Below, in pieces: positions 1 to 11,039 of a stretch of DNA of 64,000 bases (its first letter is position 1; every line of letters begins with the position of its first letter). The position numbers and the translations under genes were made by a program. The notes beneath the pieces are model-generated. The model made no database searches and was not told where the DNA came from. It was given only the letters and a program-made list of their open reading frames with translations. This DNA comes from Tipula vernalis (lineage: Eukaryota; Arthropoda; Insecta; Diptera; Tipulidae), in contig OY282560.1 of NCBI GenBank assembly GCA_958295665.1, forward strand, positions 25,689,653-25,753,652, written 5' to 3'.

Positions 1-3000
1 AATTGATGAGTAGCCCACAACCAAGGACAAAATTTCGTGTCCGAACATAGGGCTCTGAGGCGTAAGACTTTATCACGTCAAAACAAGAACGAAATATGTG
101 ACGTCGTAAGGTATAAATCAAGGGGTTTTAATAAAACATTAATTAAGGACATGTAAATAATTTCCATCCATCTTTTGTCTTTCTATCGCCAACATATTAA
201 GATTGATTTTGTTAGTTTCGGCTTATACGTCTAGGTACTTTGCAATCCTTCCGCAATTAGAAAAGAATTTAAACATTTCTCCAGTATTTCTTGAAAGGAG
301 TATAACTTAGTGGTCTCACTCTATTAAACTGACTGCAACGGCAAATCTCGTGTCAATCTACAACTAAAGAAAAATAATCGGCAATTTGACCGGTAACGCC
401 AAATTTTTTGCATAGACCTAATTAATATTAATGCCGAAAAAGTACTATATACAACATCATTAATAAACAAGATAAAATATCAACAATAAGTATAAAAAAA
501 GAGGTTCAAAGTATCAACATTAAATTATAGCGCTAAATCTAGTTTTTGCCAGACCATTTCAAGAATAATCAAACTACATTCTTATATTGTCTGTCGCTTG
601 ATCATAACCAAGTAAACAACAAAAATATGTTTACATTACAACCGAAAGAAGAAATCCCCATTTTACATACTATATATGTATATGTACATATTTCTTCTAG
701 ACTCAAAGTCGATTTCTTTAAACAAACTTAAGTATAAAATTAAAAATTTTACTTGAATTATGGAATTCAATGTACGAGTAGACTTAATCGAAACGCGAAT
801 ATTTAACATAAGTATAGTTATGTTTAAGACTTATTCGGTTAAATAAAATCCGCGTGAAACGATTGCAACAATGTTGCAAAATGTCGTAATATCCGTTATC
901 ACGGACAACAAATTTTAATACAACCCGACATAATATCATCTATTTGAGATTACGAATCTACGTAGACTTGTACGTATATGAGTTTGAATAAGTTAACCCC
1001 ACACATGGACCGCGTTTAAGGCGGTAAATTTAATAATTCTTTAACTTTGTATATTCATTTAACACATAATAATAGATTTTGCTTATTATCACTATATAAA
1101 ACATTTTCGATTAAAGAGTTAACCATTAGGTGGCTAAATGTATATGTTCAAACTAATTTACATGATAAGCTCACGTGCTATTAAAAAAAAAACATTTTTT
1201 TATCTTCCGCCAATTTATAATTTGAGTAACTGATATTTTATAAACTCAAACATAATTTTTGTAACAGCAACAAGAGTGAGGAAATGACAATTTTTTAAAT
1301 TTGTCAGTAATGATGATAAGAATATTATCACCATTTCTATAAGATTATATAAGAAATAAGATTTATTTTGTACTCGTAGCTTTATGAGTCAGATTGTACT
1401 CGTATATGAAGAATTTTTGAACTTTCATGATGTTATGAAATTATTTTGATACAATTGAATGTCAGTATTTCATCAGACGAAAAACTATGGGTAAAGTCCG
1501 CTGATTGAAAGCTATTTAATGCGCTAATTATTAAAGTTGACTTGAAATTTTAGCTTAAGCCTTAATACCAAATCATTAAATTTTTGATGTAAATGTTACA
1601 TTAATTCTAAATTAATTCTAATTGTAGAAAGATTCTGATTGTTCGCAATAGTCCGCAGTTTTACATGACTTACAAATAAATCGATAATTTAACGACTTTT
1701 CGGGATTTCCATGTTTTCTCTTAATCGAAGTTGTCGTTATTATTCGAGTTTGCATGGCGAGTTGAGTTGCATGATGAAGATGATAGACTTACAGATAATT
1801 CAATATTTCTAAGAATTTTCGAAGTTATTCAACATTTTTGAAGTTATTAGAAATTTCTGAAGCTACGGAACTTTTCTAAGGGAATTTTTTGCACTTAACT
1901 CTGATTTGAATGTACCAACTCCATAACGACTACATTGTAAAGGAAATCCTGCCGAAATATTGAAACACCTCATGCTCACACTGTCTTAGTAAAAAGAATA
2001 TTTTCAAGTCTAAAGAAACACAGGAGCGATCAATTCGCGTGCTTTTGAAAAGTCAGTGTAAAGTATCTAGTTGTTAAGGTAGGTCACAACTCTAGTTTGG
2101 GGTGACCACAAAGTGAAATCTGTCTTAGACAGACTGTGGTTTAATAAATCCGATTTAGCTTCTATGTAAAAACAAAGGGATTAGCTAAAATCGAGGTTAA
2201 CACACTGCGACTCATCTCGAAAAATTCACTAAATCAGTTTTCTTAAATCGCAGTCTGTCTAGGGTATTAGATTTTATTCGAAATTTACCCTGTTGTACTC
2301 GGATTGTCAATAAAAACAAATCACTTCAATTTAACACAACCGAATTTATTCATTGAACAATTTATTGACAATAATTCCAAAATCACTTTTTATAATATTT
2401 GCACAAATTTTATTAATCACTTTTATTTTTTATATCTCACTAATTAACTTTATAAATCACTTTTAATTCATTTTTTACGCCTATACTGTCGCTTACCAAA
2501 TACTAATAATAATCTTACAAGTTTACACTATCGCGTTCCAAATTCTAATGATCCAATTCGATCTCGTTCGCCTTTTTATATATACAAACCAAGCTTCTAA
2601 AAAATTCATGACTTTTCCAGTAAGAATAGTGTAGAAACATTCAGAACATTTTTATCATGGAAAATTCCATTTTAGTACAGTAAAACATTGAGGTTATTCT
2701 ATCACACCGAAGATTTCACCATCACAATATTTATTTTTACGGTTTTTTTCGCAGTTTTTGCTAGTTCATATCTTAGCAGTTCCTCCTGCTTGCCGTTATA
2801 TTGGGATCCACATTGTTGAATAAATTCGCACCTGTTTGGTTTCTGACTTGTTCCTGTTATAATTTATTCTGCTATACCACGTAGGCTAGCATGTGTTCTT
2901 AAATTTTGTCAGTTTCGCTGGAGCTGGATTTTTTTTTTAATGCCAAAAATGGATTTAGGACACTTCCTATATAAATGATGTTAAACAGATTTTTTTGATT

Positions 3001-3590
3001 TTTATTATAATTGAGATATTTACTCTTAAAATCTAAATTATAAAAATTCACGAGAAAATAACGGAATTTTTGCTATATAGGACAAAATTTAAATTAAGTA
3101 ACTTAGAAAATTTAAGCGATAGGTTAATTTAGGCAGGAGGTTCTCAAAGAGCACGGTCGAAAACATGGTATATGGGATAAGAAAGAACCCACATGACGAT
3201 TCGATTATCCCAACTTTTATTTTATTATGAAAACATTCCCACTTGTGCAAAAGAAAGTAAAACTCTATGTTCCATTATGTTTTAAAATTAATCTTCCAGT
3301 ACCAGAATTTCATTCGTCTTTCGTCGATTCTATTCTAACATAACGGATTAAGCCAGCGAAAAAACAACTTGAAACTTTCGTGGTACAACTGTCGATAAGA
3401 GCGATACGATTCCTTTGACCTGTGTTTGCAAAGTTGACTAAGCATTTACCCATTTAATTCCAATTCGCAATCCGCTTCAATACATTCATCAGTTTGTTAT
3501 GGGCGTTAAATTATAGCTTTTTTTGCGTCAATGGCATTAGTTTCATTACTAATAGTGATGATAGTGATGAAATATTGACGATGAAAATGT
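1..3590. other. AT-rich intergenic DNA, no gene seen
   Basis: I see no convincing coding region, RNA gene or bounded mobile element in this stretch. Short open frames are present but have no recognisable motif. Around 1700-1960 there is a block of degenerate TTCGA-rich sequence containing 'acttacagataattc', which recurs near 41325, 57150 and 59990 and belongs to the dispersed repeat family described separately. Confidence 0.6.
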
Positions 3591-3599
3591 TCGGCATTT

Positions 3600-4260
3600 A
3601 CCACATTTGCATATATCTAATTATATTAATTATTCACCCAATATTGACTGATTATTCCCTAGTTATTCACTAATGAATGATGATTGAATAATTCACTCAT
3701 TAATCAATCAATATTAACTCAGTATTTATTTATTACTCACTGATTATTCAATCATAATTTGCTCGTTATTCACTCTTTATTCCATGATGAATGTTGATTT
3801 AATTTATTATTCATCTTATTACTCACGCCTTACTCACTCAGATTATCCTAAATTTATTTAGATAATTCACTCATTGTTTGCTCATTATTCTCTCCGTATT
3901 CAATAAATGCTGATGAATTCACTCAATAGGCACACATTATTTCTTGACTGATTATTCACCCAATTCATTCATGTCTCAGCTGTTATTCCCTAATTCACCC
4001 ATTATTCGATTGATATTATTCAATTTTTCATTCATTGTTAATTCGATAATTATTCTCCCATAATTTACTCAATATTTGGTCATTATTTAACCAAAATTCA
4101 TTCGTTATTCAATCATTGTTCACAAACTATTCGATTAGTTACTCATTATTCACTGATTATACACTAATTATTCTCTCATATGAATTCTATATTCACTGAA
4201 AGATGAATAATAGAGATGAGTAAATAATGGCTAGTGGCAGTGAACTATAGGTGAATAATT
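3600..4260. repeat. Cryptically simple ATTATTCACT-type repeat
   Basis: About 650 bp built of degenerate short units such as ATTCACTCATTA, TTATTCACT and GATTATTC, with no fixed period. It resembles slippage-derived cryptic simplicity rather than a mobile element. No coding potential is visible. Confidence 0.65.
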
Positions 4261-5229
4261 AGTATATTTTTACACATTGACAATAGTTAATTGCGCACTG
4301 AATTTAGGTCTAACGAGGCGCCTCAATTTTTTCTGTTGCCTATAACCCCTTTAATGTTTTGTAGGAGTGATTTTGGTCTGATACGATTCGCGAAGACTAC
4401 TTGTTTCTTGTTGTAAAGGTTTTCATTAAGCGTATTGGATTTTTTGCGTAGATAACTGTGCATTATTAAGGCCCATATTTCTAAACGAGGATAGAGATAA
4501 ATCGGCGAATTTATCACCTCTCTCGTATTTTTCAACAAAAATAAATTCACTGAATTAAAATTGTATCGTTGGATTTATAGCTCGATATCGATGGCTTTGT
4601 GTTTTATGTGAATAGAGCTATTTTCGAAAACTCGGAAATATAAAACATCTAGACATGTATTTAGTGAATTGCAAATTTAAATTAATTTTTGAAAATTGAG
4701 GTTGAAAATGGAAAATATGTTTAATGAATCTTCGTTTTCGTCATCAGAGTCTGATGGACTTAAAAGACTAAAATAAAAATTATTGAGAGGAATTTAAAAT
4801 TACCAAAAGTAACCTCGGCGCAATCACTGGATTTTCAAAAACTGTGGATTAATCCGTCGATTTATCCTTGTTTAAAAATACGAGCCCAAATATTGTTAAA
4901 AATCTTCATTTTTATCACTATTTTTAAGTCGATAAACTGATCTGGGCTAGGCGAATTAAACCACATCTCAAAGTCCGAGTTAACAGGTTGCTGAGCAAAG
5001 CTGTACTAATCCTAATGCGCGAAAATCGGGTTAAAATAACTGAAAATGGCGGCTGATCTGATCTGACATAATAACAAAACAGATGATATCACAAGCTGAT
5101 GTGGACTAGTAAAGTCTGTCGGTAACTCTTTAAACTATTAATATAGCAAGCCAGAACTGTGCGGATGCTCTTCCTTGGTTTTAATCTAAGGTTAAGCCGC
5201 CAAGTACTGAAGTTGTTTACTATTTCAAA

Positions 5230-5720
5230 TGTTTGTGTGGAAATGAAAATTTACCTCTGAGTTAGGACTTCATAAAGCAGGACACGGAGGTGATAAAAGC
5301 GGTGAAGAAAATTGTTTTGATGATTTGGATAAGAATAAATTTGGATCGTGCATCAAACTCACTTAGGTATGATTAAGATAAAGTCAATATTATGGTCATA
5401 TGTATAGTGGCCAAAAATTTAAAGGAGGTGGAGGCCTTAATAAGGAAATGTGAGCATTGCATAAATGTTTTATCTCATCCTCCGAAAGCGCCAGTTATTC
5501 CTTGGACACGTCCGGATAGTCTATGAAAGATATTGGGTTCATATTGATTTTGCGGGACCCATGTGTAATATGTTTTTCATAGTTCTGTTAGACGCTTTTG
5601 ATAAGTCGATTTACCAGTTTGATAGGCAAACTGGTCCCAATGCAGCGGATTTTTTCCAAGGACCTCACTTCTTATTTGATAGTCCAGGATTTTTTCCATC
5701 GTCTTTAATAGAAACGATGT
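5230..5720 (+). pseudogene. Ty3/gypsy integrase fragment
   Basis: Reading + frames with shifts gives a piece of a retrotransposon integrase. The end of the zinc-binding module (residues CEHC) is followed by a proline-rich linker (KAPVIPW) and the start of the catalytic core (HIDFAGPM, then a run resembling the conserved FL..DAFSKW). The first catalytic Asp is in the HIDFAGP motif; the rest of the DDE core is absent. Frame changes near 5520 show it is dead. A LINE remnant in the opposite orientation begins directly after it, so a later insertion or deletion probably truncated it. The family assignment rests on the motif order only. Confidence 0.65.
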
Positions 5721-5721
5721 G

Positions 5722-7870
5722 AGGCTAATTGGCCGGTATGCCTTGGCCTGGGTGTCTGGACGACCCCCCCCCCTCCCCTTGGTATAAAGACCACATTAAC
5801 CGTCCTCCACAGTTTCGGAATATAGTTAAAAGCATAACTTGCCCAGCGGATTTGAAAGGCTTGAAAGACCCAATAGCCCATCGCACCTTGCTGGGTGTGA
5901 AAATTTTCCCAGATAGACTCCAGATCCTAATGTGAGGTGCATAGGGCTCACTTGAGGGATCAAGCGGATCCTCTTGGGCTCTTACCACTACTCAATCTGG
6001 AAAGTGGGTCTCTAACAGTACCTCTAAGGTTTCCTTCCGGTTTCCAGTGAACCTCCCATCTTGCTTCTGGAGAAGTCCTAAGCCACTTGAATGATCCCAG
6101 AAAACGACTTTCTGGAGACGAGCTGCAGAGGGCCATTCATTGATTCCCTCACAGAAATTCCTCCAGGTAGCCCTTTTGGATCTTCTCAATTCGAGATTAT
6201 ATTCCGTCAAGGCCATCTTATACTCGCCCCATTCACCGGTGCATTTAGCCTTGTTGAATAATCTTCTCGAATTTTTCCTCAGTTTACTCAGCGTTCCGTT
6301 CCACCAAGGGACCACCTTTGTGGATTCTCTTCGCTTAACCGGGCAGCTGTTCTCGTAAGTGTATAGAATTATGCAGCTGGTTTGAACAGATCTCTAAACC
6401 CTCTGGAGACTCTATGTTCCCCACCAACCGAGGACATTTTTGATTCAAGTGAGACTCTATAAGAGTCCCAGTCGGTCAGTTTTGGAATTCTAATTTCCTG
6501 CCGCTGCATGGTCTCGGTCGCCAAATCGAATCTGATGTGCAACTGATTCGATAATGAGGCCTCTTCAGACACATGCCAGTTTTTGACCAAGTCGCTGAAA
6601 TGCGGACTAGCAAGTGTCAAATCTAGGACCCCTTGCCTAATCGTATTTATAAAAGTAGGTTTCCTTCCCTATTGACAATGTCTACATTGTTTGAGTCAGA
6701 AATTCAAAAGGTACTCACCCCTATTATTTATGTCCTTGCTACCCCACACTTGCAGGGTCTTCCCCCATGGAACCCCTGACGCCTTCCTCTCTCTTTAACG
6801 CCTTCTCCTCACCTGTCTCCTGGAGAGGGCCACCACCCCAGTGGTCTTGGCTACAGGTGCCGCCACCGTAGCCTCCACAGGCTTGACCACTTGGGTCCCG
6901 CCGACAGAAGTCGGTTTGGCACCACCCTGACCACCCTTTGGATGCAGTTGGACAGTCCCAAACTTATAGTTGACTTTAAAGCCAACCCGCTTAAGCTTCG
7001 CAACTGAAGAGTGGTCCATAGAGAAGGTGCAAAAGGCCGAAGAGCCTTTCGCCTCTCTCCTGATCACTCTCCAGTTGATCGCCTGCATGCCCTCGTTTTG
7101 GCTTTTGATAAAACCAAAAAGCTTCACCGTGGGCAATTCAGCACTATTTGGGAAGGTGCCGAACACAACCCTGGCTCGAGGCAGGTTTTCCGCCTCGGCC
7201 ACGATCAGCTGTGCATCTTCCCATGGCTTGATAGTTCCTATGGCCTCCCTGATCCACTGAACAGTGGCCCGGTCAGCACAGGTTACTACCAGCCAACCAG
7301 GGCGAAGCTGACTGCCAAGGAACTAAGGTTTAGGCTACTTGGCCTCTAGCACCTTATCTAGGATGCCCTCCTAGACAGCCTTAGGCTGTTCTCCAGTGAG
7401 GACAACCTCAGGAAAACCAGAGGGCAAGATCCCGACGATCTCCGACTCCGCGGCCTGCCTGAAAGTAAGTCCAGATCGGATCGCCAAACCCGAGACCGCC
7501 GGGACAGATTCTTCCCCCCTGGCCTTTTTTTGTGCCGGTGGAGTACCCTAATCGCAGGCGTACCCTCAAGGCGTATAAGATACATTTTGTTATTGTGTGC
7601 TGTCATATCTGTACGTTATTTGTATTAGTGGATCGTTTTGTGACGGTAAGTATTAAAAGAAAATCAGGTATCCAGAGGGCTCCGTTCACGGCTGGGCTTT
7701 GTTAAATGGGCCCCCAGCCTGGCAGATCGTCAGCACGGGTCGCTTTACACGTTAATCCGGCCCATTTGCCATCATTTAGCGTGACCCGCCTTATACCTAG
7801 GTCACTTATTAACACCCGCTCAATGAGCGTGGACCCGGAGGCGACGGCAATTATAAGGCCTTTACTATTG
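5722..7870 (-). mobile_element. GC-rich non-LTR retrotransposon remnant (R1/LOA-like)
   Basis: A minus-strand LINE with visibly higher GC than its surroundings. From its 5' end: a GC-rich leader (7870-7610), ORF1 pieces (7606-7358 and about 7340-6795), then ORF2 pieces. These are the end of an apurinic-type endonuclease (6620-6369, residues SPHFSDLVKNW and EASLSNQ), the linker to reverse transcriptase (6315-5992) and the start of reverse transcriptase (5988-5725, with WAIGSFKPFKSAG). The catalytic reverse-transcriptase boxes and the 3' end are missing. Frameshifts separate the pieces, so the element is inactive. The R1/LOA-like placement comes from the WAI.SF.PFKS.G motif and the endonuclease style and is not certain. 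Confidence 0.75.
6795..7340 (-). pseudogene. LINE ORF1 C-terminal domain (DUF4780-like)
   Basis: The frame upstream of the ATG at 7202 stays open and reads like the start of the same domain (WLVVTCAD, then WIREAIG), so the true domain begins near 7340. It continues with ARVVFGTFPNSAE, LFGFIKSQNEGM and NWRVIRRE and ends in a basic tail (RRQVRRRR). This pattern matches the DUF4780 domain known from ORF1-type proteins of insect LINEs, thought to bind RNA. The upstream part of ORF1 is separated by a frame change near 7350. Its position 5' of the endonuclease pieces fits a two-ORF LINE. Confidence 0.6.
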
Positions 7871-7904
7871 ATTTAGGTCGCCCAAAAATTGAAAACTGAA
7901 ATTT

Positions 7905-8453
7905 TTACTTTTCTATCACAACTTTAGATGTTGTTGAGGACAGTAAATAAATATCAATCCACCTTGAAAAATCGTCGACCGATATCAAAAACTCAAACCC
8001 TTTGAAATGAAATAAATCAATATGGATTCGTTCAAATGGAAACATTGTGGCAGGCCAAGTAAAGTGTGGGCTTTCCTTAATGTCATAACGGATTTGTCTA
8101 CATATCATACAATTATTTACATACAACTTTATGTCTTGATTAATACCATTCCACCAAATAAATTGTCGGGCCAATAATTTCATGCGAACTATTCCAATAT
8201 TTTCTTCATGAAGAATTTGTACCAGTTTACTCCGCATACCTGTAGGAACCACTATTCTGTTTAAGAAAAACATGCAACCGTTTTCTTCATAGATGTCTTT
8301 CCAATTATTATAGTATGACCTATATTGGAAATTGGTTCGTATTTCTTTTGGCCAACCTGTTTCTAAACACTTTATTACTTTTTCAAGAACAGGATCCTCC
8401 GTCGTTGATTTTTGAAAATCTTGAAGAAATAAAGCAAATTTATTAGTAAACAC
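7905..8453 (-). pseudogene. Gypsy integrase N-terminal half (element 1)
   Basis: A 182-residue open frame. The middle carries the H2C2 zinc-binding module (HEENIGI, then WWNGI and CMIC), followed by the proline/tryptophan linker and the first catalytic Asp of the DDE core (RIHIDLFHF). It ends before the second Asp and Glu, so no active integrase could be made. It sits directly downstream of the RNase H piece, as expected in Ty3/gypsy pol order. Confidence 0.75.
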
Positions 8454-8516
8454 AACAAAGTTAATATACGATTCTTCACTTTTCTACATCCGTGCTAACA
8501 TCTTCCGAGAGTCTGC

Positions 8517-8891
8517 TTAATGCATCCGCGTTTTTTTTTGTTTGTATGCTGGGCGATACTTTATTTCAAAATTATACTCCGATACGATCCCCCTTTGAAA
8601 TCTCGCCGACGTAAAAGACGATAGAGCTTTTTGATTTCCCAAAAGAGATTCCAAAGGCTTATGATCAGTGTACACTACAAAAGGGTATCCATAAATAAAC
8701 CGATGTAATTTTTTAATCGCAAAAATAACAGCAAGTGCCGCACTCAGAGTTAACGAGAACATCGTGCAGGGCCGTTCAATTCCCTTCTGATCTATGTTAC
8801 TGAGAATAGCACCTACACCCGTAGGGCTAGCATCACATGAAATAACAATAGGTAGTTTGGGATCAAAATTAACTAGAACATTGTTGTTCAT
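8517..8891 (-). pseudogene. Gypsy RNase H domain (element 1)
   Basis: A 124-residue frame with ISCDASPTGVGAIL near the start, a conserved Glu-region replaced by CTMFSLTLSAALAV, and YTDHKPLESLLG near residue 75. These are hallmarks of the RNase H domain fused to gypsy reverse transcriptase. The usual catalytic Glu of the second motif (ER.YS..E.E.LA) appears lost (SLTLSAALAV), another sign of decay. Confidence 0.75.
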
Positions 8892-9151
8892 TAATAATCT
8901 CTTACAAGCTTCGAAAGATTTTTGGCATTCGTTTAACCAATCCCAAATAACATTTTTACCTAATAATTTATATAGTGGGAATAAAATATTCGAACAGTTT
9001 GACCTAAATACTCAACCTGATGCACAAAAAATTTGCATTTGTCTAGGTTCACTTTGATATTATACATAATGAGGCGATCAAACACTAATTCCAACCTCAT
9101 CATCTATTAAGGGCATTGGATATATGTCGAATTTACTCACCAGATTTACGG

Positions 9152-9648
9152 TCACCTTAAAATTTCCGCAACAAAATGCCTAATCGGTTCATTCGACTGC
9201 TTAAATAGTTCATGATATTTTTGCTGCAACACGGTGATTAAATTATGTTCCGCATTAAACTTTAACATGGTACTGTTAATATTAAAATCTATTAGCCTAT
9301 TATTTTTGAAATAGTTTCGCCATCCTGGAAACAAAATGTCAATCCAATCCCTACCAAGTAGTGGTTTAAAATTTTTACACACATATTGACTACTTTTAAA
9401 CTTAGCTTGAATTTACTCTCAACAAATACTGAAATTTGCCCCAAAATTTCCACTTGTTGTCCCGTCACAACCTGCAAATTTGGATAGCTTTTAGTTTCTA
9501 GCTTAAGATTGGAAAAATAGTATAAATAATCAATGTTACTAATAACTGAACATATGGCGCCCGTATCTATTTCCATCCTAAGCTTGCAATTATTAATTAA
9601 TAAACTAATAGTTACGGCACTTCCATGGTCGGTTACAAAGTTTAACAT
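9152..9648 (-). pseudogene. Gypsy aspartic protease and pol start (element 1)
   Basis: Two overlapping frames: 9648-9292 carries a retropepsin-like domain with EIDTGAICSVI (catalytic Asp), and 9382-9152 carries the following KPLLGRDWI stretch typical of the junction between protease and reverse transcriptase. A single frame change around 9370 separates them. The catalytic Asp is present, but the element as a whole is broken. Confidence 0.7.
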
Positions 9649-10657
9649 GGATGGCGCTCAAGTCATATGCCTGTACATAACCGATATGGCAAATTTAATT
9701 ATACTATTAAGATCATGTCGATAAGTGCTGTAGTCGATAGTCATCACTGCTACAACCTTCTGCTTCCTGTTGCTCTAGCTCTAGTTGATTAATATGTTTA
9801 TTGTCTCTCGTTGTTCCCCCAAAACGAAATCTAAAAGCGTTCCTTTTTTGCACACGAACGAGCAAAATGACCCGTTCTTCCGCAAGCCAAACACTGTAAC
9901 TTAGACATGTTGAGTTTCGATCATGTTTTTGGTTACATTTAAAACAACGCTTATTTGTCCCCGCAGCGGCCGATTTTGTTGATTTTCAGATATCCTAAGT
10001 TTTAAAATATTTGATTCAGTGGACGCCATTTGTTTTTGCTCATTAATTCACTTCCTTGAGCCAACAATTTCTTTTGTAACACAGTATCTGTTACCCCACA
10101 AACAAGCCTGTCCCGTAAAATTCAATTTTCATATGACCTTGAGAACAATTGACAAATGTATATCGTTCCGCAATAACATTTCTCGTCGGAGTAAAATGCG
10201 GTTTAATATTTGATATTAACTCTGGATACTTTTGTGCACCCGATTTTTCTGGTGATAAAACCGCCTTCATCTTCTGTAACCATCAGGACCGATCAAAGTT
10301 AGAAAAAGTGAAGTTTTCTTATCATCCTTTATTTTATTAATCTCGAACAATCTATCCATGCGGTCTATGTAATCGTCGAAATCATCACCCAATACATATT
10401 GTTAAATGTTACCAATTAAGGCCATAACTGGTTTGTTCACACCAATTACGATTTTACCGCTAACGTTTGGTTCACTTGCCCTATCCTCAATGAAGACTTT
10501 AAATTTTTGTTCACTGCTTTTCTCCAGTTTATGAGAGATTTGTTTCTTTACAATTATTTACTTCACCATTAATTGCTTAACAATAAATAAACGTTTCAAT
10601 TAAATTCAAAGTAATAACTTTAGTGTTTTTCCTCGTCGCCAAATATTATACTATATA

Positions 10658-10730
10658 TGCCGCAACCGGCTGGTGTAGAGGCTTAAATAAAATTCAACAA
10701 TTTCAACTGGTCGAATCCAGCTCCCAAAAT
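10658..10730 (+). other. tRNA-like (SINE-type) fragment
   Basis: The segment has an A-box-like GGCTGGTGTAGAGGC and a B-box-like GGTCGAATCCAGC about 45 bases apart, and the second forms a CTGG/CCAG stem. It lacks a clean acceptor stem and anticodon arm, so it is more likely a SINE head or tRNA relic than a working tRNA. A second, weaker case lies at 20845-20980. Confidence 0.25.
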
Positions 10731-10797
10731 ACAATCTTTATTTTTATCATTTCATCATGGTATATAGTATATATAACAATAACATCGTATAACATTT

Positions 10798-11031
<234 letters not shown>

Positions 11032-11039
11032 TTGTTACA

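Larger units (their letters stand above)
7905..10650 (-). mobile_element. Ty3/gypsy retrotransposon remnant, element 1
   Basis: Minus-strand relic reading gag, protease, reverse transcriptase, RNase H, integrase. Gag is recognisable around 10350-10050 by a conserved stretch with NVIAERY; a damaged Cys-rich knuckle lies near 9850-9960. Protease (9648-9292) has the catalytic DTGA. A short piece of reverse transcriptase (YPMPLIDD near 9100) jumps to its C-terminal part (9060-8890), so the central boxes are deleted. RNase H (8891-8517) has SCDASPTGVGA and TDHKPLESL. Integrase (8453-7905) has the zinc module and the first catalytic Asp. A gcctcgtcgcc-like site at 10630-10645 resembles the primer-site region of element 2, but I found no LTRs. 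Many frame breaks; inactive. Confidence 0.8.
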
